Shown: piece by piece, positions 16,760 through 25,445 of the stretch
How positions within the stretch are numbered: the first letter of the stretch is position 1
Layout: the number at the start of each line of letters is the position of its first letter
Assembly: GCA_039636795.1 (NCBI GenBank)
Contig: CP143430.1
Span: 5,146,001 to 5,210,000, forward strand
Length of the DNA stretch: 64,000 nucleotides
Reading direction: 5' to 3'
DNA from: Micrococcaceae bacterium Sec5.1
Lineage (GTDB): Bacteria > Actinomycetota > Actinomycetes > Actinomycetales > Micrococcaceae
The notes under the pieces: model-generated
What the model saw: only the letters and a program-made list of their open reading frames with translations
What the model was told of the DNA's origin: nothing
Databases searched by the model: none
Translations under genes and position numbers: made by a program

Positions 16760-18100
16760 TTACCGCGCTCCGGCCCCGGAACGTGTCTCGGGAAGATTGG
16801 GGTTCCGCAGGCTCGGCCTCTTGTCCGGCAAGGGTGACCGTTCCAGCTTGAAGTGCGTCACCTTTGCCGCGCCTCCCACACCAACAACACCCGCGAACAC
16901 TGCCGTAGAAGCTGCAAGGGAGGCATCCTTACTCGCCGTGACCAATTCCGCGCCTTCGGCGTAGTTGTCGAGTCGGTGACCGGGACCCAGGCCCGGGTCT
17001 TCTCCCTCTGGAGTTTTGACTTCATTGTTCAGCGTTACCGTCACCCTGTCCTTGGTATCAGGGTTCACCCTGCCGTCCGAACCAGGGACCCAGTCCTGGA
17101 CGTGCTCCAGGTGCAATGAAGCAATGCCGGGTTCCGCGCTAAGACCGCCAGCAGGGGCTCCAGCCGTCAGTACATATTTGAGGTCGAATTCGCTCAGGAA
17201 TGCCTTGTTCTGGCCGAGGTTCATGGCGTGTGCGCCTCCTTGACTGTGCCCGACTGCTACCACCTGGTCTCCGGCTTCAGCGCCGGCTTCTCTCAATGCC
17301 TGACCAATGGCCGGAACCACTTCTTCAGAGTCGTACCCGAGTGCTTCACCTACACCCGCTTTGTCGAAGGGATTGGTATCTGGTGCTTCGGATTGCGTTC
17401 CCGGAATCAACACCATCCAGGAGGACGAGCCATCGTTGCCCAGCTGGATGATCTCAATTTCTCCATCGCCCCGGGCATGGAGTTTCTCGAGTCGCCGGAT
17501 GCTCTGTGCCATGGATGGATCGAGTTGCTCGACCGACTCGTCCATCTTCTCGATGCTCACCGGGCGCGGCCTCAGTCCGGGAACGAGGGGGGACTGCAGC
17601 AGTCCATGCATGATGTCCCGCGCCGCCATCCCCGGTGGAATGATGGTTGTGACCACGTTGTGCGCGATGTCCCGGCCAGGCATCCAGGGTGCACCTGACA
17701 TCTTCATCTCATCAAGCCTCAACATCCGCGGGAACAGGTTCTTGACCTCGGTTTGGACGTAATCGTGATGACTGGAACGCACACTGGCGCTGACACCAAC
17801 CAATTCCTGACGCACCCTGCCTACGTCTTGACCGCTTTCAGCCACCGCATCGATTGCCGCACACCCCGAGGCGTACGAGTCGAAGAGGTAAGGCCCCAAA
17901 TCAGCCTGCACCCTGCGGGTTTCTTCTTCCACACCAATCAACTGCTGAACCAAGTCATCAAGGAGTGCGGCTCCACGCAGGAGCTCTTCCAACTGGCAGG
18001 ACATTCCGCCCACTCCCCCACGGATGCTGAGGATCCCATCCGGGGCCGGGGCCATAGGTTGAGGGGCTGAACCCCCACCAACAGGAGCAACATCAGCCAT
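16760..18100 (-). CDS. alpha/beta-hydrolase (lipase-like) protein paired with a WXG-like gene
   Basis: 446 aa from the ATG at 18100, whose A is shared with the upstream TGA (TGATG). The N-terminal ~140 residues are helical (LEELLRGAALLDDLVQQLIGVEEETRRVQADLG), like an ESX/WXG-type module. The C-terminal part is an alpha/beta-hydrolase with the nucleophile elbow GHSQGG (S286) after VVAVG, followed by LTAGAPAGG and a late Asp region (HVQDWVPGSDG) and GPGHRLDNY as candidate acid and His. No signal peptide. It resembles actinobacterial proteins in which an N-terminal WXG-like domain carries a lipase or toxin domain to a type VII secretion system, although no secretion genes are here. Confidence 0.75.
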   Translation of the reverse strand: MADVAPVGGGSAPQPMAPAPDGILSIRGGVGGMSCQLEELLRGAALLDDLVQQLIGVEEETRRVQADLGPYLFDSYASGCAAIDAVAESGQDVGRVRQELVGVSASVRSSHHDYVQTEVKNLFPRMLRLDEMKMSGAPWMPGRDIAHNVVTTIIPPGMAARDIMHGLLQSPLVPGLRPRPVSIEKMDESVEQLDPSMAQSIRRLEKLHARGDGEIEIIQLGNDGSSSWMVLIPGTQSEAPDTNPFDKAGVGEALGYDSEEVVPAIGQALREAGAEAGDQVVAVGHSQGGAHAMNLGQNKAFLSEFDLKYVLTAGAPAGGLSAEPGIASLHLEHVQDWVPGSDGRVNPDTKDRVTVTLNNEVKTPEGEDPGLGPGHRLDNYAEGAELVTASKDASLAASTAVFAGVVGVGGAAKVTHFKLERSPLPDKRPSLRNPNLPETRSGAGAR

Positions 18101-18426
18101 CAGTGCCCCCTCCCGTCGGAGACGGCGACGTTCTGTGAATGACGGAGAACCGAGGCGGCTGCATCTTCCAGTGATTCCCGTGCCCGCATCAGTGCTGAGG
18201 CGTGAAGAGCAATAGTTGTCCTGTAAGCACTTCCGGCCGGCGACTGCCACTCTTCCAACTGGGTCCGCCGCAAGGATGCCAGCACAGCATCCGTCTGATC
18301 CACGGAGGCCTTAATTCGCCAAGCGAGCCTCTGGACTTCGTGGCTGCGCGAGGCGCACTCCAGGGGATCGAAGGTGGGTGGGTTGGCTGCAGGCATCAAG
18401 CCGACGCTCATGTCCGTGTACTCCAT
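18100..18426 (-). CDS. small WXG100-like protein
   Basis: 108 aa, mostly two helices separated by a turn with EEWQSPAGSAYR, which is the W-x-(S/G)-type turn of WXG100/ESX proteins (W followed by S-P-A-G here). Helix 1 covers about 28-56 (SHEVQRLAWRIKASVDQTDAVLASL) and helix 2 about 70-95. It overlaps the lipase-like gene by one base (TGATG), so both are made together, as is usual for WXG partner and LXG/WXG-effector pairs. ATG at 18426; role as secreted partner or chaperone is inference. Confidence 0.7.
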   Translation of the reverse strand: MEYTDMSVGLMPAANPPTFDPLECASRSHEVQRLAWRIKASVDQTDAVLASLRRTQLEEWQSPAGSAYRTTIALHASALMRARESLEDAAASVLRHSQNVAVSDGRGH

Positions 18427-18577
18427 TGATTGTTCTGCTGATCGGTAGGTACGACGCTACGGAGCCGGGGAACCGGGCGGAAGCGCCGCCGTCGGCTATG
18501 TGGATAACGCGGGCGGCTGTCCACATAGCCAAGTCACCAACTCGGGCGCCTCCACGGAACATGAAAGAATAGGCCCC

Positions 18578-19984
18578 ATGGCTGAATCCCCTCGCGTGTC
18601 CCTCGCTTCCGAACCCCTCGCCCTTGGCGCCCTCGATGGCCGCTACCGTGCCACCGTCGCGCCCCTCGTTGACTACTTGTCCGAGGCCGCATTGAACCGC
18701 GATCGCGTTCACGTTGAGGTTGAGTGGCTTATCCACCTGACCAGCCAGTCGGTGCTGCCCGGAGCAGGTCCCCTGACGGACGAGCAGGTTTCGCAGCTCC
18801 GTGCCATCGTCACCGAATTCAACGCCGCATCGGTCAACGAACTCGCCGAGATCGAGGCCGTCACGGTCCACGACGTCAAGGCAGTGGAGTACTACATCGG
18901 CCGCCGCCTCCCCGCGATTGGCATCGAAAACCTCACAGCCATGGTTCACTTCGGCTGCACGTCAGAGGACATCAACAACCTCTCTTACGCCGTTGGTATC
19001 AAGGGCGCCGTAGAGGATGTGTGGCTCCCCAACGCCACCGCACTGGTCCAGCAGATCGAGGCCATGGCAGAAGCCAACCGTTCTGTGCCCATGCTGTCCC
19101 GTACCCACGGCCAGCCCGCCACGCCCACCACACTCGGCAAGGAACTCGCGGTCATCGCGCATCGCTTGAACCGCCAGCTGGCACGGATCGCCAAGACTGA
19201 ATACCTCGGCAAGATCAACGGCGCCACGGGCACCTACGCAGCACACGTTGCTTCCGTCCCGAGTGCCGACTGGGAAGCCATTGCCAAGACCTTCGTCGAA
19301 GGGCTGGGCCTCACCTGGAACCCGCTCACCACGCAGATCGAAAGCCACGATTGGCAGGCAGAGCTCTACGCCGATATTGCCCGCTTCAACCGCATCCTGC
19401 ACAACGTCTGCACGGACATCTGGAGCTACATCTCCATCGGATACTTCCGCCAGATTCCCGTTGCTGGTGCCACCGGATCCTCCACCATGCCGCATAAGGT
19501 CAATCCGATCCGCTTCGAAAACGCCGAGGCCAACCTGGAAATCTCCAACGGCCTGCTGGACACCCTGGGCGCAACGCTGGTTACTTCCCGCTGGCAGCGC
19601 GACCTCACGGACTCCTCCTCACAGCGCAATATCGGTGTTGCCTTCGGTCACTCCCTGCTGGCAATCTCCAACGTCGCCAAGGGCCTTAAGGCCCTCGACG
19701 TCGCCGAGGAAGTCCTTGCTGGCGACCTCGACACCAACTGGGAAGTCCTGGGCGAAGCCATCCAGATGGTCATGCGAGCTGAAGCCATCGCCGGCGTGGA
19801 AGGCATGGAGAACCCCTACGAGCGCCTGAAGGACCTCACCCGGGGCCAGCGCGTAGATGGTGCCCGGATGCAGGAGTTCGTGCAGGGGCTCGGCCTCTCC
19901 GCCGACGCCGAAGCCCGCCTGCTCGCCCTCACCCCCGGCAAGTACACCGGCATCGCCGAGAAATTGGTGGACCACCTGAAGTAG
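18578..19984 (+). CDS. purB: adenylosuccinate lyase
   Basis: 468 aa, E. coli PurB-like subgroup. It cleaves SAICAR to AICAR plus fumarate and adenylosuccinate to AMP plus fumarate in purine synthesis; cytoplasmic homotetramer. Visible motifs: GALDGRYRATVAPL at the N-terminus, VHFGCTSEDINN (~124-134), SRTHGQPATPTT with H177 (general acid), and the fumarate-lyase signature GSSTMPHKVNP (300-310) containing the catalytic loop serine. The ATG at 18578 starts the family N-terminus; the frame is open upstream but that part is not conserved. Monocistronic by appearance, with a strong terminator after the stop. Confidence 0.96.
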   Translation: MAESPRVSLASEPLALGALDGRYRATVAPLVDYLSEAALNRDRVHVEVEWLIHLTSQSVLPGAGPLTDEQVSQLRAIVTEFNAASVNELAEIEAVTVHDVKAVEYYIGRRLPAIGIENLTAMVHFGCTSEDINNLSYAVGIKGAVEDVWLPNATALVQQIEAMAEANRSVPMLSRTHGQPATPTTLGKELAVIAHRLNRQLARIAKTEYLGKINGATGTYAAHVASVPSADWEAIAKTFVEGLGLTWNPLTTQIESHDWQAELYADIARFNRILHNVCTDIWSYISIGYFRQIPVAGATGSSTMPHKVNPIRFENAEANLEISNGLLDTLGATLVTSRWQRDLTDSSSQRNIGVAFGHSLLAISNVAKGLKALDVAEEVLAGDLDTNWEVLGEAIQMVMRAEAIAGVEGMENPYERLKDLTRGQRVDGARMQEFVQGLGLSADAEARLLALTPGKYTGIAEKLVDHLK

Positions 19985-19998
19985 CAGTCAACGCTCGA

Positions 19999-20043
19999 CG
20001 ACGGCGGGCCGGGGCTTGGTGCCTCGGCCCGCCGTCGGCGTTT
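19999..20043 (+). terminator. intrinsic terminator after purB
   Basis: Perfect 13-bp arms: CGACGGCGGGCCG (19999-20011) and CGGCCCGCCGTCG (20025-20037), then GCGTTT. It begins 14 bases after the purB stop. Confidence 0.85.
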
Positions 20044-20219
20044 AATTAGTGGGTCCCGGCTCTTTCCTGCCCACTTCGTCACCGAGCCACACTCTTCCAG
20101 GTGCGGAGAAACGGCGTGTCGGGGCGTTCGCTCGCGTTCACCGCTGATTGGCTGGAACCAACTGGGCGGGAACGCACGGCCAGGACAGATAAGGCAACAA
20201 CGTAAGGAGCGGAGCACCC

Positions 20220-20876
20220 ATGAAGCTCCTACTGATCAGGCACGGACAGACCCCCGGCAACGTTGCTGGCCAATTGGATACTGCCTTTCCTGGCCCGGGG
20301 TTGACGGAACTCGGCGAACGGCAAGCGGCCGCGCTCCCGGAGGCTCTTGCAGACGAGTCCATTCAGGCCCTCTACACCTCCACGCTGCTCCGAACCCAGC
20401 GGACGGTGATACCGCTCGCCAAGGCCACGGGACTGGAACCGGAAATCCTGAACGGCGTCCATGAGATTGAAGCTGGTTCGTTGGAGAAGAAGACGGATCA
20501 TGAATCGCATTTGCGGTACATGAGCACGGTGTTCGCCTGGTCCGACGGCGACCTCGACGTTCGCATGCCGGGCGCCTTCAACGGCCACGACTTCTTTGCC
20601 CGCTTCGATGCCTCCGTGGAAAAGGTCGCGGCCGCGGGCCATTCGACGGCGGCCATCGTCAGCCATGGAGCCGCAATCCGCTGCTGGGCAGGCCGCAGGG
20701 CAGAGGATATCGACACTCTCTTCGCTGAGACCCATCAATTGCCCAATACCGGAATCGTGGCGCTGGAAGGCGATCTGGAATCAGGCTGGCGCGTGCTGCA
20801 CTGGGACCAGATTCCCGTGGGTGGGCTCGCCTTGGCAGATCAGACGGCCGAGGACCCAACGGGCGAGGCATTGTGA
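20220..20876 (+). CDS. histidine phosphatase family protein
   Basis: 218 aa. The N-terminal phosphatase motif is LLIRHGQTPGN (RHG with the catalytic His), followed by LTELGERQAAALPEAL; the second histidine is in AAIVSHGAAIRCW (~140-150). This is the phosphoglycerate-mutase-like branch 1 family, which dephosphorylates small metabolites; the substrate is not determined. AAGGAG lies 11 bases before the ATG, giving a firm start. It stands alone between purB and a GNAT gene in the same direction. The C-terminal 30 residues are a less conserved tail. Confidence 0.9.
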   Translation: MKLLLIRHGQTPGNVAGQLDTAFPGPGLTELGERQAAALPEALADESIQALYTSTLLRTQRTVIPLAKATGLEPEILNGVHEIEAGSLEKKTDHESHLRYMSTVFAWSDGDLDVRMPGAFNGHDFFARFDASVEKVAAAGHSTAAIVSHGAAIRCWAGRRAEDIDTLFAETHQLPNTGIVALEGDLESGWRVLHWDQIPVGGLALADQTAEDPTGEAL

Positions 20877-21046
20877 GGCCCGCTCTTGCGCGCCAAATCC
20901 ACCCGAAAGTGCGCAGAGGGGCCCCGCAATGCAGGAAATTCAGCAATTCTCCCGAAGCTTACGCGCAGGAAACACGGCGGTAACCACAGCTTCCTAGGCT
21001 TAAGACGCATAAACACCTCAGCGAAACCAAGCGAAATGAGGCATTG

Positions 21047-21550
21047 ATGCAGACCAACCCCCGGCTCAACATCCGGCAGGTCACCTGGGCGAATCCGGTA
21101 GGCGCTGACCTCCGCGCCGCGCAACAGGCTGAACTGGATGCCCGGTTCGGAACAACGGATCACGAGCCCGGTCCCCCGCCCACCGAAGCTGACACTGCGG
21201 TTTTCGTTGTGGCTTACGAGAAATCCTCCGGACAACCGCTCGGATGCGGCGGCCTGAGGATGTTGGACGAGAACACAGCTGAGATCAAGCGTCTGTACGT
21301 GGTTCCCTATGCGCGGGGTTCAGGAGTCGCGAGCTCCATCCTGGCCGCGCTCGAAGCACAGGCCCACTCACACGGTTTCAGCGTGATAGCAGCTGAGGCA
21401 GGATCAGCCCAGTCTGATGGACGGAGCTTCTACGTGAGTGCTGGATTCGCCGAAGTTCCCAATTTTGGCCCTTACGTCGGCGTAAACGGGTCTTACTGCT
21501 ACTCCAAGCGGATCAACTCCCACAGCGCCTCCCGCACGGCGATGGCCTAG
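21047..21550 (+). CDS. GNAT family N-acetyltransferase
   Basis: 167 aa from the ATG at 21047 (a TTG precedes it by one codon). The acetyl-CoA-binding motif A region is EIKRLYVVPYARGSGVASSILAALEAQA (~84-111), with the R-x-x-G-x-G/A pyrophosphate loop as ARGSGVA. The first half contains PLGCGGLRMLDENTAEIK. A cytoplasmic acetyltransferase of unknown acceptor, perhaps an amine, amino acid or antibiotic. GAAATGAGG precedes the start. It follows the histidine phosphatase with a 170-base gap. Confidence 0.88.
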   Translation: MQTNPRLNIRQVTWANPVGADLRAAQQAELDARFGTTDHEPGPPPTEADTAVFVVAYEKSSGQPLGCGGLRMLDENTAEIKRLYVVPYARGSGVASSILAALEAQAHSHGFSVIAAEAGSAQSDGRSFYVSAGFAEVPNFGPYVGVNGSYCYSKRINSHSASRTAMA

Positions 21551-21634
21551 CCAACCGACAAGAAGCGTTGACAGAAGCAACCAAGCGTCGCGCAACATCA
21601 AGCACACCCTGCGGTAGTCAGATAATCTCGGAAA

Positions 21635-22069
21635 ATGGAAAAAGCAGACATCACCTTCCGCACCCGCAAATGGGTGCGGCCCGAGGACCTTAATGCCAAC
21701 GGCACACTCTTCGGTGGAAGCCTGCTGAAGTGGATCGACGAAGAGGCAGCGATCTACGCCATCCTCCAGTTGGGCAATGGCCGCGCGGTCACCAAGTACA
21801 TCTCCGAAATCAACTTCGTGAGCTCAGCGGTTCAGGGCGACCTCATAGAGATGGGGCTGACGGCCAAACGCTTCGGCCGCACCTCCTTGACCATGCGCGC
21901 GGAGGTCCGGAACATGATCACCCGGCAGAGCATCCTGACCATTGAGGAAATCGTGTTCGTGAACATGGGCGCCGATGGCCGCCCGCAGCCCCACGGCTAC
22001 ACGGAAATCACGTATGACCGGGACCGCATCCCCACCCATCACCTGACGGAAACGCTGCACGAGGACTGA
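21635..22069 (+). CDS. acyl-CoA thioesterase, hotdog fold
   Basis: 144 aa, one hotdog domain of the YciA/BFIT type: VRPEDLNANGTLFGGSLLKWIDEEAAIYA (with the N-x-x-G-T-x-F-G-G active-site helix motif, D/E as acid residue) and later FVSSAVQGDLIEMGLTAKRFGRTSLTMRAEV. It hydrolyses acyl-CoA to free acid and CoA in the cytoplasm. The ATG lies 23 bases beyond the end of a weak promoter-like AT stretch, with no strong ribosome site. A perfect hairpin separates it from the convergent SDR gene. Confidence 0.9.
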   Translation: MEKADITFRTRKWVRPEDLNANGTLFGGSLLKWIDEEAAIYAILQLGNGRAVTKYISEINFVSSAVQGDLIEMGLTAKRFGRTSLTMRAEVRNMITRQSILTIEEIVFVNMGADGRPQPHGYTEITYDRDRIPTHHLTETLHED

Positions 22070-22129
22070 ACCACGCGCCGTCGGGCGTTACTGGTTAAAC
22101 GGTTGTTGGAGAACGCCAGGAAAACGGGT

Positions 22130-22159
22130 GCTGGCGGCCGCGAAAACGCGGCCGCCAGC
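22130..22159. terminator. bidirectional hairpin terminator between convergent genes
   Basis: Perfect 13-bp arms at 22130-22142 (GCTGGCGGCCGCG) and 22147-22159 with an AAAA loop. It lies between the thioesterase stop and the SDR stop. The T tract is weak (TTGTATTT on the plus strand). Confidence 0.8.
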
Positions 22160-22205
22160 TTGTATTTCCGGTGAGGGAGTGAACCACCGGAATCTGAGGG
22201 GCGCT

Positions 22206-22955
22206 TTAGCGCCGGTCGAACGTCAGGCCGCCGGGTACCTGGAACGTCGGCATGAGCTCAAGCATGCCCACGTTGACGTGGCGGGGCGTTTCGATAGCGT
22301 AGTCCAGGGCATTCACGATGTCGTCCGTGGTCAATGACTCGTAGCCCTCGTAGTACGTCTTCCAGGCTTCTTCCATGGCCTCGGGTGTGCCGCCCATATT
22401 CCGGCCGAAAATTTCTGTCTCCACGCGTCCCGGGCAAATCTCGGTGACGCGGATCCGCTTGCCGACGGTGTCGTTGCGAAGCTGGCGGGAGATCTGGTGC
22501 ACGGCAGCCTTGGTGGCGTGATACACGGTGTGTCCATAGAAGTTGTAGGTGCCGGCGATCGAACTGATGTTGATGACGTGGCCAAGGTCCCGCTCCACCA
22601 TGCCCGGCAGCACCAGGCGGGTGAGCTGAAGCAGGCCGCGGAGATTGACGTCCACGAGTTCGTCGATGTCCTCTTCGGACGAGTCCAGAATGTTCCCCGG
22701 CCGGGAAACCCCGGCGCAGTTCACCAGGACGTCCACGCTGAGGTCATTCACGACGGCGGCCAGCGCGGCTGTGTTGGTCAGGTCCACTACGTGCGGGATC
22801 GCCCCGGTGCGGTCGGCCAATTCGGCAAGGCGTTCCTCGTTGCGGGCCACGGCGTGAACCGTCAGGCCGCGCTTGGCGAGTCGTTCGGAAATGGCTGCAC
22901 CCATTCCGGTTGACGCTCCGGTGACGAGAGCCGTGGTGTAGTCGGAAAAAGTCAT
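22206..22955 (-). CDS. short-chain dehydrogenase/reductase
   Basis: 249 aa. Classical SDR: cofactor loop TALVTGASTGMGAAISERLA (TGxxxGxG), VLVNCAGVSRPG (NAG replaced by NCAG), catalytic Ser in INISSIAGTYNFYG and YHATKAAV (Y-x-x-x-K). The cofactor is probably NADP(H), since basic residues (ARNEER) follow beta-2. The ATG at 22955 was chosen because the glycine-rich loop starts 10 residues later; the frame stays open upstream across an antisense gene but that part is not conserved. It is the last gene of the pxp operon; its substrate is unknown. Confidence 0.9.
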   Translation of the reverse strand: MTFSDYTTALVTGASTGMGAAISERLAKRGLTVHAVARNEERLAELADRTGAIPHVVDLTNTAALAAVVNDLSVDVLVNCAGVSRPGNILDSSEEDIDELVDVNLRGLLQLTRLVLPGMVERDLGHVINISSIAGTYNFYGHTVYHATKAAVHQISRQLRNDTVGKRIRVTEICPGRVETEIFGRNMGGTPEAMEEAWKTYYEGYESLTTDDIVNALDYAIETPRHVNVGMLELMPTFQVPGGLTFDRR

Positions 22956-23035
22956 TGGGTTCTCCAAACGTGGGGAATCGGTGGTGCTTCTGCGTCCGGC
23001 TGGGCCGGACGCAGAAGCCCAAAGGTCGGTAGTTG

Positions 23036-24376
23036 CTAAGCGTCGCGCAGCGGCTCGTGGGCCCGGTCCTTGACCGTGCTGACGGCGATGAGCGTCCCGA
23101 GTGCCGTGATTACTGCGTAGAAGGCTGGCATGTAGATGTTGCCCGTGCTGCTGATAAGCCAGGTCATGAGAAGCGGAGCCGTGCCGCCGAAGAGTGCCGA
23201 CGAGATGTTGTAACCCAGCCCGTATGCCGAGTACCGGACCCGTGTGGGGAACAGCTCGACGATCAGAATGTGGATGACTGCGGTATGTCCAGCGAAGACG
23301 ACTGCCATGATGCAGGCACCGAGGATTGCCAGGCCCATTTGGCCGGTTGCAATGAGGGCGTACGAGGGGATGCCGAGGGCTGCCATGGCGATGGCGGAGC
23401 CGGCGATAACCTTCTTGCGCCCCACGCGATCCGACAGCGCACCCATGAACGGGATCGCGATGCAGATGACAACCAGGCTGCAGGCAGTCACCAGGAGCGC
23501 CTCGCCGATGGTGAAATTCAGCTGCTTGCCCTTGAGGAACGTGGGCATGTAGGAGAACAGGACGTAGTAGCCGGAGCCATTCATGAGCGGGATGAAGAGG
23601 GCCAGGAGCATGGCACGGCGGTGCTCGGCGGATTTGAAGGCTTCCTTCAGCGGGTTCTTTGAGAGTCCGCCCTCTTCCTTGAGCTTTACGAAGTTGGGGG
23701 TATCGGCGATGGCCTTGCGAATGTACCAACCAATGATGCCCATGGGGATGGCGACCAGGAACGGGATGCGCCAGGCGAAGGAACCGAAGCCGCCTGCGTC
23801 AATGGCCGCCTGCGTGAGCCAGGGGGACATGGAGAACGCCACAAGCGTACCGGTGAGCAGTGCTGCGAAGGAGGCAATCTGCGCATAGGAGGTGATGATG
23901 CCGCGCTTACCCTCAGGGGCGTGCTCAGCGAGGAAGGTCATGGCACCGGCAGCCTCGCCGCCCACCGAGAAGCCCTGAAGCAGACGCAGGAGAACCAGCA
24001 GAATTGGAGCCGCAACACCAATGGCCGCGAATGGCGGCAAGAGGCCGATGCCAGCGGTGGCAACACTGATCAGGAGAATGACGAAGACCAGTAGCTTTTG
24101 CCTCCCGATCCGGTCTCCGAGGTAACCACAAACAACAGCGCCGAGGGGTCGCACGAAGAACGAAACGGCGTATCCAGCGAACACGAAGAGCAGGGCGTTG
24201 TCCGGGTTACCCGGTGCCAGGAAGACGAGCGCCAGCGTGCCCGCCATGAAGGCGAAAATGCCGTTGTCGTACAGTTCCACGAAGATGCCGACGCAACCTG
24301 CGGTGACAACTTTGCGGGTTTGGCGGCCCGTGAGCCGCTCATGCTGCGTGGGCGCAGCGTTGGTGCTTGCGGTCAT
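23036..24376 (-). CDS. MFS transporter, metabolite:H+ symporter (MHS) type
   Basis: 446 aa, 12 membrane segments. The family motif after helix 2, RPLGAVVCGYLGDRIGRQKLL, and the LLRLLQGFSVGGEAAGAMTFLAEHAP motif at helix 4 are typical of ProP/ShiA/KgtP-like MHS symporters for small organic acids or zwitterions. It lies between pxpC and an SDR gene, downstream of pxpAB in the same direction, so import of 5-oxoproline (pyroglutamate) or a related acid is a reasonable inference; no direct evidence for the substrate. Confidence 0.9.
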   Translation of the reverse strand: MTASTNAAPTQHERLTGRQTRKVVTAGCVGIFVELYDNGIFAFMAGTLALVFLAPGNPDNALLFVFAGYAVSFFVRPLGAVVCGYLGDRIGRQKLLVFVILLISVATAGIGLLPPFAAIGVAAPILLVLLRLLQGFSVGGEAAGAMTFLAEHAPEGKRGIITSYAQIASFAALLTGTLVAFSMSPWLTQAAIDAGGFGSFAWRIPFLVAIPMGIIGWYIRKAIADTPNFVKLKEEGGLSKNPLKEAFKSAEHRRAMLLALFIPLMNGSGYYVLFSYMPTFLKGKQLNFTIGEALLVTACSLVVICIAIPFMGALSDRVGRKKVIAGSAIAMAALGIPSYALIATGQMGLAILGACIMAVVFAGHTAVIHILIVELFPTRVRYSAYGLGYNISSALFGGTAPLLMTWLISSTGNIYMPAFYAVITALGTLIAVSTVKDRAHEPLRDA

Positions 24377-24431
24377 GACTTTTCCTTACTAGATGAGCGT
24401 AGCAACGCCTACTGGTATGACGACAGGGTCT

Positions 24432-25445
24432 TTAGCTGCATGCCGCAACTGGTAGGTCCTGCCACTGGGGACGGCATCCGATGCCGAGGAGTCCGAAGAC
24501 GGTGTTGACGGATTCGCGGAGGGTTTCAAGCTGCGCCCGCGAGCGCCGATGGGCGGCAGTTGCTTCTGCCACTGTGGTTTTCCGAAAACGGACTTTGTCC
24601 CCTGGCCGTGCTTGGGCCAGGACGTCCAGTCCGGCGCTGGTTACTACTGCGAGTACCGGATACCCGGCGGTGACGCCGCGTCCCCGGTGCAGTACCAGCA
24701 ACTCTTCCCTTGAAGGAACCTCGACGGCGCCCACTGGCACGCCGCGGGAAAGCACCTCGCCGCTGGAGGTTCTTTCCGGAAGGTCTCCGCCAAGCCGCAG
24801 GCCGATGTGGTTGCTGCGGCCGCTGACGGTGTACTCCGAAGTGAAGAGCAGGCCACCGGATTCGCCAAACTCGGCGATGTCCGGTCCGTCGGTCACATCG
24901 ACCGACAGGTCTGATCCCATGGTTGGCCGTTCAAGGCCCAACCGGAAAAGGGGGAGGTCGAAGTAAGGCTGGCGTACCGGCCCCACGCTCCGACGGATGG
25001 GAAGGCTGGTACCTTCCTTGAGCTGGAGTCCAAAGCCCACCACGGTGTCCGGGGCTACACTGCCAAGCAGCGTGTCTGCCTCGATGGAACCATGGATAGC
25101 GAGGTAGGCGCGCAGTCCGCTATGAAGTCGACGAATGGACACTGATTCTCCCGCCCTCACTGACACCGGTTCCCATTGGCTCGATGGGCGACCGGCGACG
25201 GTGAGCGTGAGAGGGGTTCCGGTGACTGCGATCAGGATGTCAGTGGTGGCTTTCATCCGAAAGTCGAGGGCCGTGATCTCCACCAACGGATCGTTGTCCA
25301 AATTGCCCACCAAAATGTTTGCCGCTCGGGCTGAGTACTGGTCCAAAGCTCCGTTGACCGGCAACCCGAAACGGGGGCCGCGTGTACGTCCGAGGTCCGT
25401 GACGACCGAGTTGCCGGGCTGCTGGATCAGGATTCCGCCGTTCAT
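24432..25445 (-). CDS. pxpC: 5-oxoprolinase subunit C (biotin-dependent carboxyltransferase-like)
   Basis: 337 aa from the ATG at 25445, overlapping the pxpB stop by 4 bases. KipA/AHS2 (allophanate hydrolase subunit 2-like) domain: ILIQQPGNSVVTDLGRTRGPRFGLPVNGALDQYSARAAN at the N-terminus, FTVAGYPVLAVVTSAGLD-type region near the end (GVTAGYPVLAVVTS). With PxpA and PxpB it forms the bacterial ATP-dependent 5-oxoprolinase, which opens 5-oxo-L-proline to glutamate. The start is well placed at the conserved MNGGILIQQPG. Confidence 0.92.
   Translation of the reverse strand: MNGGILIQQPGNSVVTDLGRTRGPRFGLPVNGALDQYSARAANILVGNLDNDPLVEITALDFRMKATTDILIAVTGTPLTLTVAGRPSSQWEPVSVRAGESVSIRRLHSGLRAYLAIHGSIEADTLLGSVAPDTVVGFGLQLKEGTSLPIRRSVGPVRQPYFDLPLFRLGLERPTMGSDLSVDVTDGPDIAEFGESGGLLFTSEYTVSGRSNHIGLRLGGDLPERTSSGEVLSRGVPVGAVEVPSREELLVLHRGRGVTAGYPVLAVVTSAGLDVLAQARPGDKVRFRKTTVAEATAAHRRSRAQLETLRESVNTVFGLLGIGCRPQWQDLPVAACS

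Noticed and set aside
22206..23729. 507-codon minus-strand frame as one protein
   Set aside because: Only the last 249 codons match an SDR; the upstream part is the MFS gene read out of frame on the same strand, and the SDR has its own start at 22955.
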